Below are positions 9,000 to 17,219 of a stretch of 44,354 bases of DNA, piece after piece. Location of the stretch: contig MGJF01000006.1 in assembly GCA_001794125.1 (NCBI GenBank), positions 1 through 44,354 on the forward strand, read 5' to 3'. Source of the stretch: Candidatus Yanofskybacteria bacterium RIFCSPHIGHO2_01_FULL_43_32 (GTDB lineage: Bacteria > Patescibacteriota > Minisyncoccia > 2-02-FULL-40-12 > GWA2-44-9). A model generated the notes under the pieces. That model was not told the origin of the DNA. It saw only the letters and a list, made by a program, of their open reading frames with translations, and made no database searches. Within the stretch, counting starts at the first letter, position 1; the number at the start of each line of letters is the position of its first letter. Both the position numbers and the translations under genes were made by a program.

Positions 9000-9881
9000 T
9001 TAAATTTTTCTGTATTTTCCGTTGCCCAGATGTTTTATGATGCCGCGTATTTCGAGCATGGATAAAGATACGGAGATTGCCGACGTTTCCATGCCGGACC
9101 TTCTTATTATATCGTCCACAAACAGAATGCCGTGTTCATCAAGCAGATTGACAATTTTTTTCTCCGTCGGGTTTTGGGTTAAGACCATCTTTTTATTTTC
9201 GGAAAATAATTGTAAATTTTCGTGATACTCATTAATGATATCATAAGCGTTCACAACAAGCTTGGCCCCGTTCTGAATTAAAGCGTTGGGACCGGCGGAT
9301 TTTGGGGACAGAACGCTTCCCGGCACCGCAAAAACATCGCGATTCTGGTCGAGAGCGCACTTAGCGGTGATAAGCGCTCCGCTTTTTTCATCTGCCTCTA
9401 TAACCAAAACCCCCAAAGACAATCCGCTGATTATTCTGTCTCTTGCGGCAAAATTGGACGCGAAAATAGTTTCCCTTTCCGAATATTCAGAAACCAAAAG
9501 GCCGTCGTTTTTGAGTATGCTTTGAGCTAAGGCAAAGTTGGTTCTGGGTCCGATATTTTTGTCGCCAACTCCGCCTCCGAGGACAGCTATAGTCTTGCCT
9601 CCGCAATCCAATGTTGCTTGGTGTGCTACCGCATCTATTCCGAGAGCCAAGCCGCTCACAATGGTAAAACCGTTGTTGGCAAGATCTCTGACTATTTGTT
9701 GGGCAGTTTCCTTTCCGTAGCTTGTCAGCTTTCTGGTTCCTACGACGGCAAAGCAGCTGCTGTTCAGCAGAGAAATGTTTCCCCGGCAATAAAGTTGCTT
9801 GGGGGAATCATGTATTTGAGACAAAAGCTTGGAGAAACTTTCTTTCCCGAAATCAACTTGTACAATTGGCCAATTCATCAA
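9000..9881 (-). CDS. dprA: DNA-processing protein DprA/Smf
   Basis: AVVGTRKLTSYGKETA, VSGLALGIDAVAHQATLDCGGKTIAVLGGG, SEYSERETIFASNFAARDRIISGLS. Confidence 0.95.
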   Translation of the reverse strand: MMNWPIVQVDFGKESFSKLLSQIHDSPKQLYCRGNISLLNSSCFAVVGTRKLTSYGKETAQQIVRDLANNGFTIVSGLALGIDAVAHQATLDCGGKTIAVLGGGVGDKNIGPRTNFALAQSILKNDGLLVSEYSERETIFASNFAARDRIISGLSLGVLVIEADEKSGALITAKCALDQNRDVFAVPGSVLSPKSAGPNALIQNGAKLVVNAYDIINEYHENLQLFSENKKMVLTQNPTEKKIVNLLDEHGILFVDDIIRRSGMETSAISVSLSMLEIRGIIKHLGNGKYRKI

Positions 9882-9970
9882 TATTCAGATTAAGCGAGTT
9901 TGAGTAATCGGTCAAATAATGTTATTTTATCATCTATGTTTCAGTCGTTAAGATTTAGAAATTTTATATT

Positions 9971-10696
9971 ATGTATTTATCCGTAATTATTCCCGCCTAT
10001 AACGAAGAAAAACACATCAGGAAAACCGTTGAATCGATTTATCAATATCTTTCCGGCAAAAACCTGGAGCATGAGATTTTGGTTGTTACCGACGGCTCAA
10101 GGGACAAGACTGACGATATTGTCGGTTCAATGCTTTCCGCCGTTCCGGCACTTCAGTTGTTGAGCTATGAACGGAACAGGGGAAAAGGATTTGCCGTTCG
10201 TCAGGGCATGCTCAAGGCCAAGGGAGAATACCGGCTTTTTACCGATGCCGATAACGCAACCTCCATAGACCACATTGAAAAAATGATGCCCCACTTTAAC
10301 CGGGGTTATGATGTTGTTATCGGCTCAATAGCCATAAAAGGCAGTACTGTTGCCGGCGGTTCGGAACCGGTTTGGAGAAGACTGTTCGGGAAAATGGGCA
10401 ACTTGTTCATACAAGCGGTAGCCGTGCCGGGTATCAGCGACACTCAAAGAGGTTTTAAAATAATTACCGCAGAAGCGGCCAATAAAATTTTCCCCAAGAC
10501 GACCATCGACCGCTGGGGGTTTGACATTGAAATGCTGGCTTTGGCGAGGAAGTTCGGGTATAAAATAAAAGAAGTTCCCGTTATGTGGAAGAATGATCCC
10601 AATTCTCACGTTAAACTGAATGCTTACTTTCAAGTTTTGATGGAAACGGTTAAAATTAGATGGAACTTAATGACGGGAAAATACAATGCTAAATGA
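9971..10696 (+). CDS. Glycosyltransferase family 2 (dolichyl-phosphate glucosyltransferase-like)
   Basis: LSVIIPAYNEEKHIRKTVES, TDGSRDKT, RNRGKGFAVRQGML, FTDADNAT. Confidence 0.9.
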   Translation: MYLSVIIPAYNEEKHIRKTVESIYQYLSGKNLEHEILVVTDGSRDKTDDIVGSMLSAVPALQLLSYERNRGKGFAVRQGMLKAKGEYRLFTDADNATSIDHIEKMMPHFNRGYDVVIGSIAIKGSTVAGGSEPVWRRLFGKMGNLFIQAVAVPGISDTQRGFKIITAEAANKIFPKTTIDRWGFDIEMLALARKFGYKIKEVPVMWKNDPNSHVKLNAYFQVLMETVKIRWNLMTGKYNAK

Positions 10697-11669
10697 ATTC
10701 AGACGGAACCTTGTGTCGGGAGAATGGGTTTTATTTGCCACGGGCCGGGCAAAACATCCTCCGTCACCGGAAGAAGACAGGCAATATACGGCAAAGGAAA
10801 CCTGTCCCTTTGAGGATTTAAAGAAATCCGGAAATACACCGGTTTGGTTTTACCCCGACGAGAATAACTGGCGCATAGCCGTATATGAAAATAAATTTCC
10901 CGCGGTCGGTCAGGGTATGCATGTGGACAGCCAGACTCAGGGGCCTTTTGAAATTCAAGAATCAGTAGGGACTCACAACCTTTTCATTTATAAAGATCAC
11001 GAAAGGCGTCTTAGCGATTTTTCCGTTGACGAAATCGTTGAGGTGATAAGAATTTATAAGCGCAGATACAAGGAAATTCAGGACGCGGAAAGTATGGCGC
11101 GCTATATTCTGATTTTTCACAATTCCGGCAAAGAGGCTGGGGCAAGCGTTTATCATCCGCATAGCCAGATAATTTCAACTCCCATACTGCCTCCGGACGT
11201 TGCAAAGAGTGTCAGCGGATCATACAGGTTTTTTGAAGAACACAAAAAAAACGTATATGACGTGCTTTTAAAATGGGAAATGGAATCCGGGGACAGAATT
11301 ATCTGCCAGAACGATAAGTTTGTCGCCTTCTGTCCGTTTGTTTCCAAGTATCCTTATGAGGTAAGAATTTTCATGAAAAACGCCCAACCCCATTTTGAAC
11401 AATTGCCGGATGATTTTGATGATGAATTGGCCGAGGTGCTTCTTACGGCGCTTAAAAAAATCAAGAAGGCTTTGAATGACCCCGATTTTAACATGCTTAT
11501 CCACACGGCTCCGACAGAACCGACGCATACCCATGATTACTACTGTTGGCATATTGAGATCTTGCCGAAGACAAAAATTACCGGAGGATTTGAGCTTGGA
11601 ACCGGTGTAGATATTAACGTCGTTGATCCGGATGAAGCGGCTGAAAAATTAAGAAACGCCGAGGTCTAA
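10686..11669 (+). CDS. Galactose-1-phosphate uridylyltransferase family (HIT-like)
   Basis: LNEFRRNLVSGEWVLFATGRAKHP, FHNSGKEAGASVYHPHSQI. Confidence 0.85.
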   Translation: MLNEFRRNLVSGEWVLFATGRAKHPPSPEEDRQYTAKETCPFEDLKKSGNTPVWFYPDENNWRIAVYENKFPAVGQGMHVDSQTQGPFEIQESVGTHNLFIYKDHERRLSDFSVDEIVEVIRIYKRRYKEIQDAESMARYILIFHNSGKEAGASVYHPHSQIISTPILPPDVAKSVSGSYRFFEEHKKNVYDVLLKWEMESGDRIICQNDKFVAFCPFVSKYPYEVRIFMKNAQPHFEQLPDDFDDELAEVLLTALKKIKKALNDPDFNMLIHTAPTEPTHTHDYYCWHIEILPKTKITGGFELGTGVDINVVDPDEAAEKLRNAEV

Positions 11670-11678
11670 TCAATCTTT

Positions 11679-12293
11679 ATGATTAATATTATTACTCAAA
11701 TAAGCGAATTCGCATTGAATATTATTGGAAGAACCGGTTATGCCGGCGTTTTTCTTTTGTCGGCTCTTGAAAGCGCTGCGATACCGATACCTTCCGAGGT
11801 GGTTGTTCCGTTTTCGGGATTTTTGGCCGTGTCAGGAAGATTCAATATCTGGCTGATTATTTTAGCGGCTACGGCTGCCAACCTTGCGGGATCTGTAATT
11901 TTATTCTGGATAGGCCGAAGCGGAGGCAGGTGGTTTCTGGAACGCTACGGTAAATATGTTTTGATTCACAAGCGTGATCTGGAGAAGGGAGACCGGTGGT
12001 TTTCTCGTTATGGAAATAAGGCGATTTTTTGGTCAAGAATGCTTCCTGTCGTCAGGACATTTATTTCATTGCCGGCCGGAGTTTCCGGAATTAATTTTTC
12101 AAAATTCTGCTTCCTTACTTTTTTGGGGTCTTTGCCCTGGAATGCCGCTTTAGCTGTAATCGGCTATAAAGCCGGCGAGAACTGGAATATTTTACACGCT
12201 TATTTTAGGAAAGCCGATATGTTTATTGCGGCATCAGTTGTATTAGCTGTCGGATGGTATGTATGGAAACACCTAAAAAATAAAAATGCCTAA
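11679..12293 (+). CDS. DedA family membrane protein
   Basis: SALESAAIPIPSEVVVPFSGFLA, FWSRMLPVVRTFISLPAGVSGINFSKF. Confidence 0.9.
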   Translation: MINIITQISEFALNIIGRTGYAGVFLLSALESAAIPIPSEVVVPFSGFLAVSGRFNIWLIILAATAANLAGSVILFWIGRSGGRWFLERYGKYVLIHKRDLEKGDRWFSRYGNKAIFWSRMLPVVRTFISLPAGVSGINFSKFCFLTFLGSLPWNAALAVIGYKAGENWNILHAYFRKADMFIAASVVLAVGWYVWKHLKNKNA

Positions 12294-12336
12294 AAAATTT
12301 ATTGTCGCTAACTGTCCCGATTTTAATCAAAATTAA
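12286..12336 (+). pseudogene. Remnant or duplicated start of a tpiA-like gene overlapping the dedA stop
   Basis: ATG CCT AAA AAA TTT ATT GTC GCT AAC = MPKKFIVAN, compare MDKKYIVANW at the intact tpiA start (12650). Confidence 0.6.
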
Positions 12337-12591
12337 TTTTTCCATGTACCACACTTACATTCTTAAATCTTTAAAAACAAAGAAGTTTTACATAGGATAT
12401 TCAGAAAATCTTGAGGAAAGAATTAAATTACATAATCAGGGTGCCGTTAAAGCAACAAAAAATAAAGGACCCTGGAAGATGGTGTACTCGGAGAAGTTTT
12501 ATAATTCCAGGGAAGCAGTTCATAGAGAAAAGCAAATTAAATCCTGGAAGAATAGGAATTCTGTGGAAAAATTAATTTTGAAGTAAAATCG
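12318..12591. mobile_element. Candidate GIY-YIG element bounded by terminal inverted repeats
   Basis: Left CGATTTTAATCAAAATTAATTTTTCC (12318-12343), right GGAAAAATTAATTTTGAAGTAAAATCG (12565-12591); 17-bp perfect core. Confidence 0.65.
12344..12586 (+). CDS. GIY-YIG nuclease family protein (YhbQ/UPF0213-like)
   Basis: MYHTYILKSLKTKKFYIGYSENLEERIKLHNQGAVKATKNKGPWKMVYSEKF...SREAVHREKQIKSW. Confidence 0.92.
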   Translation: MYHTYILKSLKTKKFYIGYSENLEERIKLHNQGAVKATKNKGPWKMVYSEKFYNSREAVHREKQIKSWKNRNSVEKLILK

Positions 12592-12634
12592 AGGATCCTC
12601 GATTTGTCAACTACGCTTTGCGTAGGACAAATCG
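12588..12634. repeat. Two adjacent palindromes between the GIY-YIG ORF and tpiA
   Basis: ATCGAGGATCCTCGAT (12588-12603) and CGATTTGTC-aa-CTACGC-ttt-GCGTAG-GACAAATCG (12600-12634). Confidence 0.85.
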
Positions 12635-12649
12635 GGAGAAAATATATCC

Positions 12650-13426
12650 ATGGACAAAAAATACATAGTTGCGAATTGGAAAATGAATCCACAAACCTGG
12701 GCCGAAGCCGAGCAGATTTTGGATTTTGTTGACGATTATCTGGGCTCTCTCGGTGAGTCAAAAGAATTTTCTTTGATTTTTTGCCCGCCGTTTGTTTTTT
12801 TGGAAGAAGCGGGCAAGGTTTTAAAAACATCACACTTTGAACACGAGGCATTCTTGGGCGCGCAGGACATTTTTTGGGAAGATACGGGGGCTGACACCGG
12901 AGAAATTTCCGGGCCGATGCTGAATAAACTCGGAGCGGAATATGTTATCGTCGGCCACTCCGAAAGAAGATGGAAATTGGGCGAGCCGGACGAGACGGTG
13001 AATAAAAAACTTAAAGCCATTCTCCGTAACGCAATGGTGCCCATCGTGTGCGTGGGGGAGAGGGTTAGAGACGGTAATTTTAAAGAATTTTTGAAAGAAC
13101 AAGTGGAAAAAACTTTTGCCGGATTGACTCCTGACGATATCGGAAAATGCATTATCGCTTATGAACCCGTCTGGGCCATCAGTTCAAATCCGGGAGCGCG
13201 TCCCGATACCCCGGAAAGTGCCATTGAATCAATTCACATGATCAGAGAAGTTTTAATTGGAAATTGGAAATTGGAAATTGGAAATTTGCCGAAGGTATTA
13301 TATGGCGGTTCCGTAACTTCTAAAAACGCAGCCGACTTTATCGGACAAAAAGAAATAGACGGGATTCTGGTCGGAGGCGCCAGCGTGAACAAAGATGAGT
13401 TTGTTAAGATTTTAAGCCAAATTTGA
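12650..13426 (+). CDS. tpiA: Triosephosphate isomerase
   Basis: YIVANWKMNP, GAQDIFWEDTGADTGEISGPMLNKLGAEYVIVGHSERR, IAYEPVWAI, LYGGSVTSKNA. Confidence 0.97.
   Translation: MDKKYIVANWKMNPQTWAEAEQILDFVDDYLGSLGESKEFSLIFCPPFVFLEEAGKVLKTSHFEHEAFLGAQDIFWEDTGADTGEISGPMLNKLGAEYVIVGHSERRWKLGEPDETVNKKLKAILRNAMVPIVCVGERVRDGNFKEFLKEQVEKTFAGLTPDDIGKCIIAYEPVWAISSNPGARPDTPESAIESIHMIREVLIGNWKLEIGNLPKVLYGGSVTSKNAADFIGQKEIDGILVGGASVNKDEFVKILSQI
13256..13290. repeat. Heptamer tandem repeat (ATTGGAA)n inside tpiA
   Basis: aattggaaattggaaattggaaattggaaattt, encodes IGNWKLEIGN. Confidence 0.85.
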
Positions 13427-13447
13427 GTTCTGACTTCTGTCTCTGGT

Positions 13448-13476
13448 TTGACGAAATACCCATTTTGTGATATAAT
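13448..13476 (+). promoter_or_regulatory. Near-consensus sigma70-type promoter
   Basis: TTGACG - 17 nt - TATAAT. Confidence 0.75.
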
Positions 13477-13552
13477 GCAACCATAGTCAGGGTACGGCAA
13501 GACATTCAGCTTTGCCCAACCCCCAAACAACCGAATAACCAAGGAGTAAGCC

Positions 13553-14095
13553 ATGAAGATCAACTTTGCGAAGCTGTTTGTCCTCATCGCCGTCAGCATG
13601 TTCGTCGGAGCCTGCGACAAGATCAAGTCGCCGAGCGGACCGACCGACCCGCCTCCGGATCCTGTGGACATCACCGGCGACTGGACCGGCACGGCCACTC
13701 TTGTCAGCTGTGTCCACGATGTGCCGGAGGATTCTCATCCGCCGATGGCCGATTTCCCCTGCAGGAAGTCCGGAACCGTGTCTGCTGTCGATCTTCACAT
13801 AGCCAGCGGCAGCGCCAGGCACTTCCTCACTCTGGACGTTTTTGGGCAGAGGACAGAGGAAATGTTTCTTTCCGTAAGCGGAGACGGAGAGATCAGGTTC
13901 AACACCACTATCCTGGTGATGATTAGGGGCAATAATTGGGGTTTCAACCGTAACGCCAGGGTGGAGGGCACGGCAAGAGTTTCCGGCTCATCCCTCTCGG
14001 GGAGCTTCACTGTCGTGTTCACTCCTCTGGCTGGTTCAGACGAAAAGGGGACTGTCACCGAAAGGCGGGAGTTCTCCGCGACTCGTCGCAGCTAA
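13553..14095 (+). CDS. Putative lipoprotein, hypothetical, GC-rich
   Basis: MKINFAKLFVLIAVSMFVGAC lipobox-like signal; SD aaggagtaagccATG; own promoter and terminator. Confidence 0.75.
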   Translation: MKINFAKLFVLIAVSMFVGACDKIKSPSGPTDPPPDPVDITGDWTGTATLVSCVHDVPEDSHPPMADFPCRKSGTVSAVDLHIASGSARHFLTLDVFGQRTEEMFLSVSGDGEIRFNTTILVMIRGNNWGFNRNARVEGTARVSGSSLSGSFTVVFTPLAGSDEKGTVTERREFSATRRS

Positions 14096-14110
14096 TCTTC
14101 GCCGGCCTTC

Positions 14111-14152
14111 AAGCCCGATACCGTTTTTCACCGGTATCGGGCTTGTTTTTTT
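14111..14152 (+). terminator. Strong intrinsic terminator
   Basis: AAGCCCGATACCG-tttttca-CCGGTATCGGGCTT followed by gttttttttt. Confidence 0.92.
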
Positions 14153-14311
14153 TTACTTAATCCTCTAACCGGGGTCGAACTTTGGTGAAAGGGCTTGAAT
14201 CGGCGATTTTCTTTCAGAAAATCTGAAGCCTGATACCAATTCTGATAAGGTTTTTATTAAAACTCTCGCTTAAATTAAAGAAAACGGCTAAATTGTGGTA
14301 ATATTGAATTT

Positions 14312-15424
14312 ATGAAAACAATTCGGGGAATAACCGATTTAAAAGACAAAAAAATTTTATTAAGAGCTGATTTTGACATTCCGGTTTCCGACGGGGGGCA
14401 GATAGAAGAATCATTTCGTATCAAAAGACAGAAAGAAACACTTGATTATTTGGTCGGCCATGGCGCCAAAGTAGTTATGGTTGCCCATATTTCCGACCAA
14501 TCCGTCAGCCAGTCATTTGCCGGGCTTGTTCCGCAACTCCACATGCTTCTGGGTTACGAAATTAATTTTCTCAAAACTGTGGCGGAGATTGGAGCATATT
14601 TGGAAAATTACCTGCCTGCCGGCAGGCAGGTGCCACCGGCGCTGTTAGATAATATCCGCCAGAATCCTGGTGAAGAAAAAAATGACCCGGAATTTGCGAA
14701 GCAGTTAGCACAGGGCTTCGATTTGTATATCAACAACGCCTTTGCTGTCTGTCATCGTAATCATGCATCAGTTTCGGCGGTTGCAGGATTATTGCCAAGT
14801 TATGCCGGATTTTTGGTTGAGGAAGAAATTGCCAAGCTTCAGAGTGTTATTGATTCTCCAAAAAACGGAAAACTTCTGATAATGGGCGGCGCCAAAGCAT
14901 CAACAAAGATACCGGTAATAAAAAACTTTTTGGATAAAGCGGATAAAATACTGATAGGCGGAGTAATCGCCAACGATATTTTGAAAACAAAAGGGCAAGA
15001 GGTGGAGGATTCTGTCGTCGACGAAAATGCCCCAGAACTGCTGGCGGGTTTAGATTTAAATAATCCGCAGCTGATAATGCCTAAGGATTTCAATATTTCC
15101 GGCAAAAAGATTTTGGATATCGGCCCGGAAGCAATAAAGGAATTCTCCGGAATAATCAAAAATTCTAAAATGATAATTTGGAACGGACCGATGGGTTTGT
15201 TTGAAAATGATGACTTTGCCGAAGGTACGCGGGCTATTGCCAAAGCTGTTGCGGAATCTTCCGCCAAAAAGATTATTGGCGGCGGAGACACCGTTTCTGC
15301 GGTTGATAAATTCGGATTTGGTGGCAGGTTTGATTTTGTCTCAACCGGAGGAGGAGCGATGTTGGCGTTTTTAGCAGGCGAAAAGTTGCCTGGCATAGAA
15401 GTGCTGGGATATTATGGCGGTTAA
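14312..15424 (+). CDS. pgk: Phosphoglycerate kinase
   Basis: KKILLRADFDIPV, GGAKASTKIPVIKNFLDKADKILIGGVIAND, WNGPMGLFENDDFAEGT, GGGDTVSAVDKFG. Confidence 0.97.
   Translation: MKTIRGITDLKDKKILLRADFDIPVSDGGQIEESFRIKRQKETLDYLVGHGAKVVMVAHISDQSVSQSFAGLVPQLHMLLGYEINFLKTVAEIGAYLENYLPAGRQVPPALLDNIRQNPGEEKNDPEFAKQLAQGFDLYINNAFAVCHRNHASVSAVAGLLPSYAGFLVEEEIAKLQSVIDSPKNGKLLIMGGAKASTKIPVIKNFLDKADKILIGGVIANDILKTKGQEVEDSVVDENAPELLAGLDLNNPQLIMPKDFNISGKKILDIGPEAIKEFSGIIKNSKMIIWNGPMGLFENDDFAEGTRAIAKAVAESSAKKIIGGGDTVSAVDKFGFGGRFDFVSTGGGAMLAFLAGEKLPGIEVLGYYGG
14610..14631. repeat. Perfect 22-bp palindrome inside pgk encoding YLPAGRQV
   Basis: ACCTGCCTGCCGGCAGGCAGGT. Confidence 0.9.
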
Positions 15425-15430
15425 ATTTTT

Positions 15431-16285
15431 ATGAAAGATATCGTTATAATTTATCATGGTGAATGTACGGACGGATTTGGAGGAGCCTGGTCGGCGTGGA
15501 AAAAATTTGGCGAAACAGCCGATTATTTTGGTATTAACCATGGCGACAATCCACCCGAAGGTCTTACGGGCAAGGAGATTTATTTTATTGATTTTGTTTT
15601 TCCCATGCCAGTGATGGAAAACTTAAAACGAAGCAATAAGAAAATAACAATTATTGACCATCACAAAACAGCCATGGACACGATAGAACTTGCCGACAGT
15701 AAATCATTTGACATAGATCATTCGGGAGCTGTCTTAGCTTGGCAATATTTTCATCCGGACAAAGAACCCCCAAATCTGCTTAAATTCATAGAAGATAGAG
15801 ATATCTGGCGTTGGGCGAGGGATGGTTCCAAAGAAATCCTTACTTACTTTGATCTTTTTGACCTAAATTTTAATGTTTGGGACAATATTATAGAAAAATT
15901 TGATAATGACGAAATCACAAGAAAAGAATTTCATCAGAACGGAGAACTGCTTATGCGCCAATGGAATAATTTATGCGATAAGGTAATAGCTGAAGACGCG
16001 ATACTGGTTGATTTTGAGGGACATCGGATCTATTCTGTTAACGTTTCTTCTGTGTTTAGCAGTGACTTGGGTAATTTACTTAGTAAAAAATTGCCTCCTA
16101 TGGCAATAGCATGGCATCAAAGCAATGACGGTAATTTCAGGGTTTCATTAAGATCCGACGGAACTTTGGATGTTTCGGAAATCGCCAAGAAATACGGCGG
16201 AGGAGGCCACAAGGCGGCAGCAGGATTTAGAATTATGGCAGGCCAATCTTTTCCCTGGAAAATAATTAAAGAAAATGAAAAATAA
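15431..16285 (+). CDS. DHH/DHHA1 family phosphoesterase
   Basis: IIYHGECTDGFGGAWSAW, IDHHKTAMD, GGGGHKAAAGF. Confidence 0.88.
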   Translation: MKDIVIIYHGECTDGFGGAWSAWKKFGETADYFGINHGDNPPEGLTGKEIYFIDFVFPMPVMENLKRSNKKITIIDHHKTAMDTIELADSKSFDIDHSGAVLAWQYFHPDKEPPNLLKFIEDRDIWRWARDGSKEILTYFDLFDLNFNVWDNIIEKFDNDEITRKEFHQNGELLMRQWNNLCDKVIAEDAILVDFEGHRIYSVNVSSVFSSDLGNLLSKKLPPMAIAWHQSNDGNFRVSLRSDGTLDVSEIAKKYGGGGHKAAAGFRIMAGQSFPWKIIKENEK

Positions 16286-16706
16286 AATAACAATTCATAC
16301 TGACGGGGGAGCAAGAGGCAATCCTGGCCCGGCGGCTATTGGTGTGGTCGTAGAGGGGCCGACGGGAAAGAAGGAGTACGGTGAATATATCGGCGAGACC
16401 ACCAACAATGAAGCAGAATATCGGGCGGTGATTTTTGCCCTTAAGAAAGCCAAGCAATTAATCGGTTCGGATAAATGTCGTGAGGGTGTGGTCGAGTTTT
16501 TTCTGGACAGCGAACTTGTGGTAAAACAACTGAACAAAGAGTATAAACTTAAAGATAAAAATATTCAGAACTTTTTTATTGAAATCTGGAATCTTACTTT
16601 TGACTTCGGCGGAGTCTCCTTCCGTTATGTTCCCAGAGAAGAAAACCGGGAAGCGGACAGAATAGTTAATCAAGTGCTGGATAGGGAAGGGAACAAACTA
16701 TTGTAA
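16275..16706 (+). CDS. rnhA: Ribonuclease HI family protein
   Basis: ITIHTDGGARGNPGPAAIGVV, TNNEAEYRAVIFAL, FFLDSELVVKQLN, EENREADRIVN. Confidence 0.93.
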   Translation: MKNKITIHTDGGARGNPGPAAIGVVVEGPTGKKEYGEYIGETTNNEAEYRAVIFALKKAKQLIGSDKCREGVVEFFLDSELVVKQLNKEYKLKDKNIQNFFIEIWNLTFDFGGVSFRYVPREENREADRIVNQVLDREGNKLL

Positions 16707-16707
16707 A

Positions 16708-16735
16708 TCAAAAATCCCCGAACGGGGATTTTTGA
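16708..16735. terminator. Bidirectional terminator between rnhA and rnpB
   Basis: TCAAAAATCCCC-gaac-GGGGATTTTTGA. Confidence 0.8.
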
Positions 16736-16736
16736 T

Positions 16737-17093
16737 ACCTTGCAAACAATAAGCCGAATTCTGTCGAGAATAGTCATTTATCTAGGCCTGCCATTGCTGA
16801 CAGGCTCAAGCGGCCTACTTGTACTCGCCGATGGGGCGAGTTTGGCCTTGCGCTCCAGTAAGGATTTAGCCGTTTCACTCCCAACCTTTAACCCCGGCTG
16901 GGACTAAGCTATAACTCCTGATGAATCAAGAATTTTGGGTTTAGCTTCCTTGTCCTTTCGGACGAAGACGTCTCTGTTCGCACCTCTTGCATCACTGCAG
17001 ACGGGGATTACCCGCTACCGTTTTAAATCACTTTCGTGAAGTAAGTGTTCGGACTTTCCTCCCATTTAAGGGCGACTATTTAGTTTGCAAGGT
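16737..17093 (-). ncRNA. rnpB: RNase P RNA (bacterial type)
   Basis: P1 stem ACCTTGCAAAC/GTTTGCAAGGT at both ends; reverse complement has GAGGAAAGTCC near the 5' end and ATAAGCCGAATTCTG-type 3' conserved segment. Confidence 0.9.
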
Positions 17094-17219
17094 ATATATA
17101 GTATATCAAAAAATTGGGCCAAAGTCAAAAAATTGAAATTTAGGGCTAATTGTGCTACTTTTCGCCAACAGAGATTCCGCTACGATTTACTCCGTAAATC
17201 TGCGAAACCTTATCCGAAA

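Noticed and set aside
12736-13152. 138-aa antisense ORF over tpiA
   Set aside because: Ser/Pro/Leu-rich translation typical of the antisense of a conserved gene; tpiA motifs are clear on the plus strand.
14839-15396. 185-aa antisense ORF over pgk
   Set aside because: Antisense shadow of pgk; low-complexity Ser/Ile/Pro composition and no motif.
17085-17219. Extended N-terminus of the sugar transferase (ORF starts at 17085)
   Set aside because: Overlaps the rnpB P1 stem and a palindromic spacer; the conserved protein starts naturally at the ATG at 17220.
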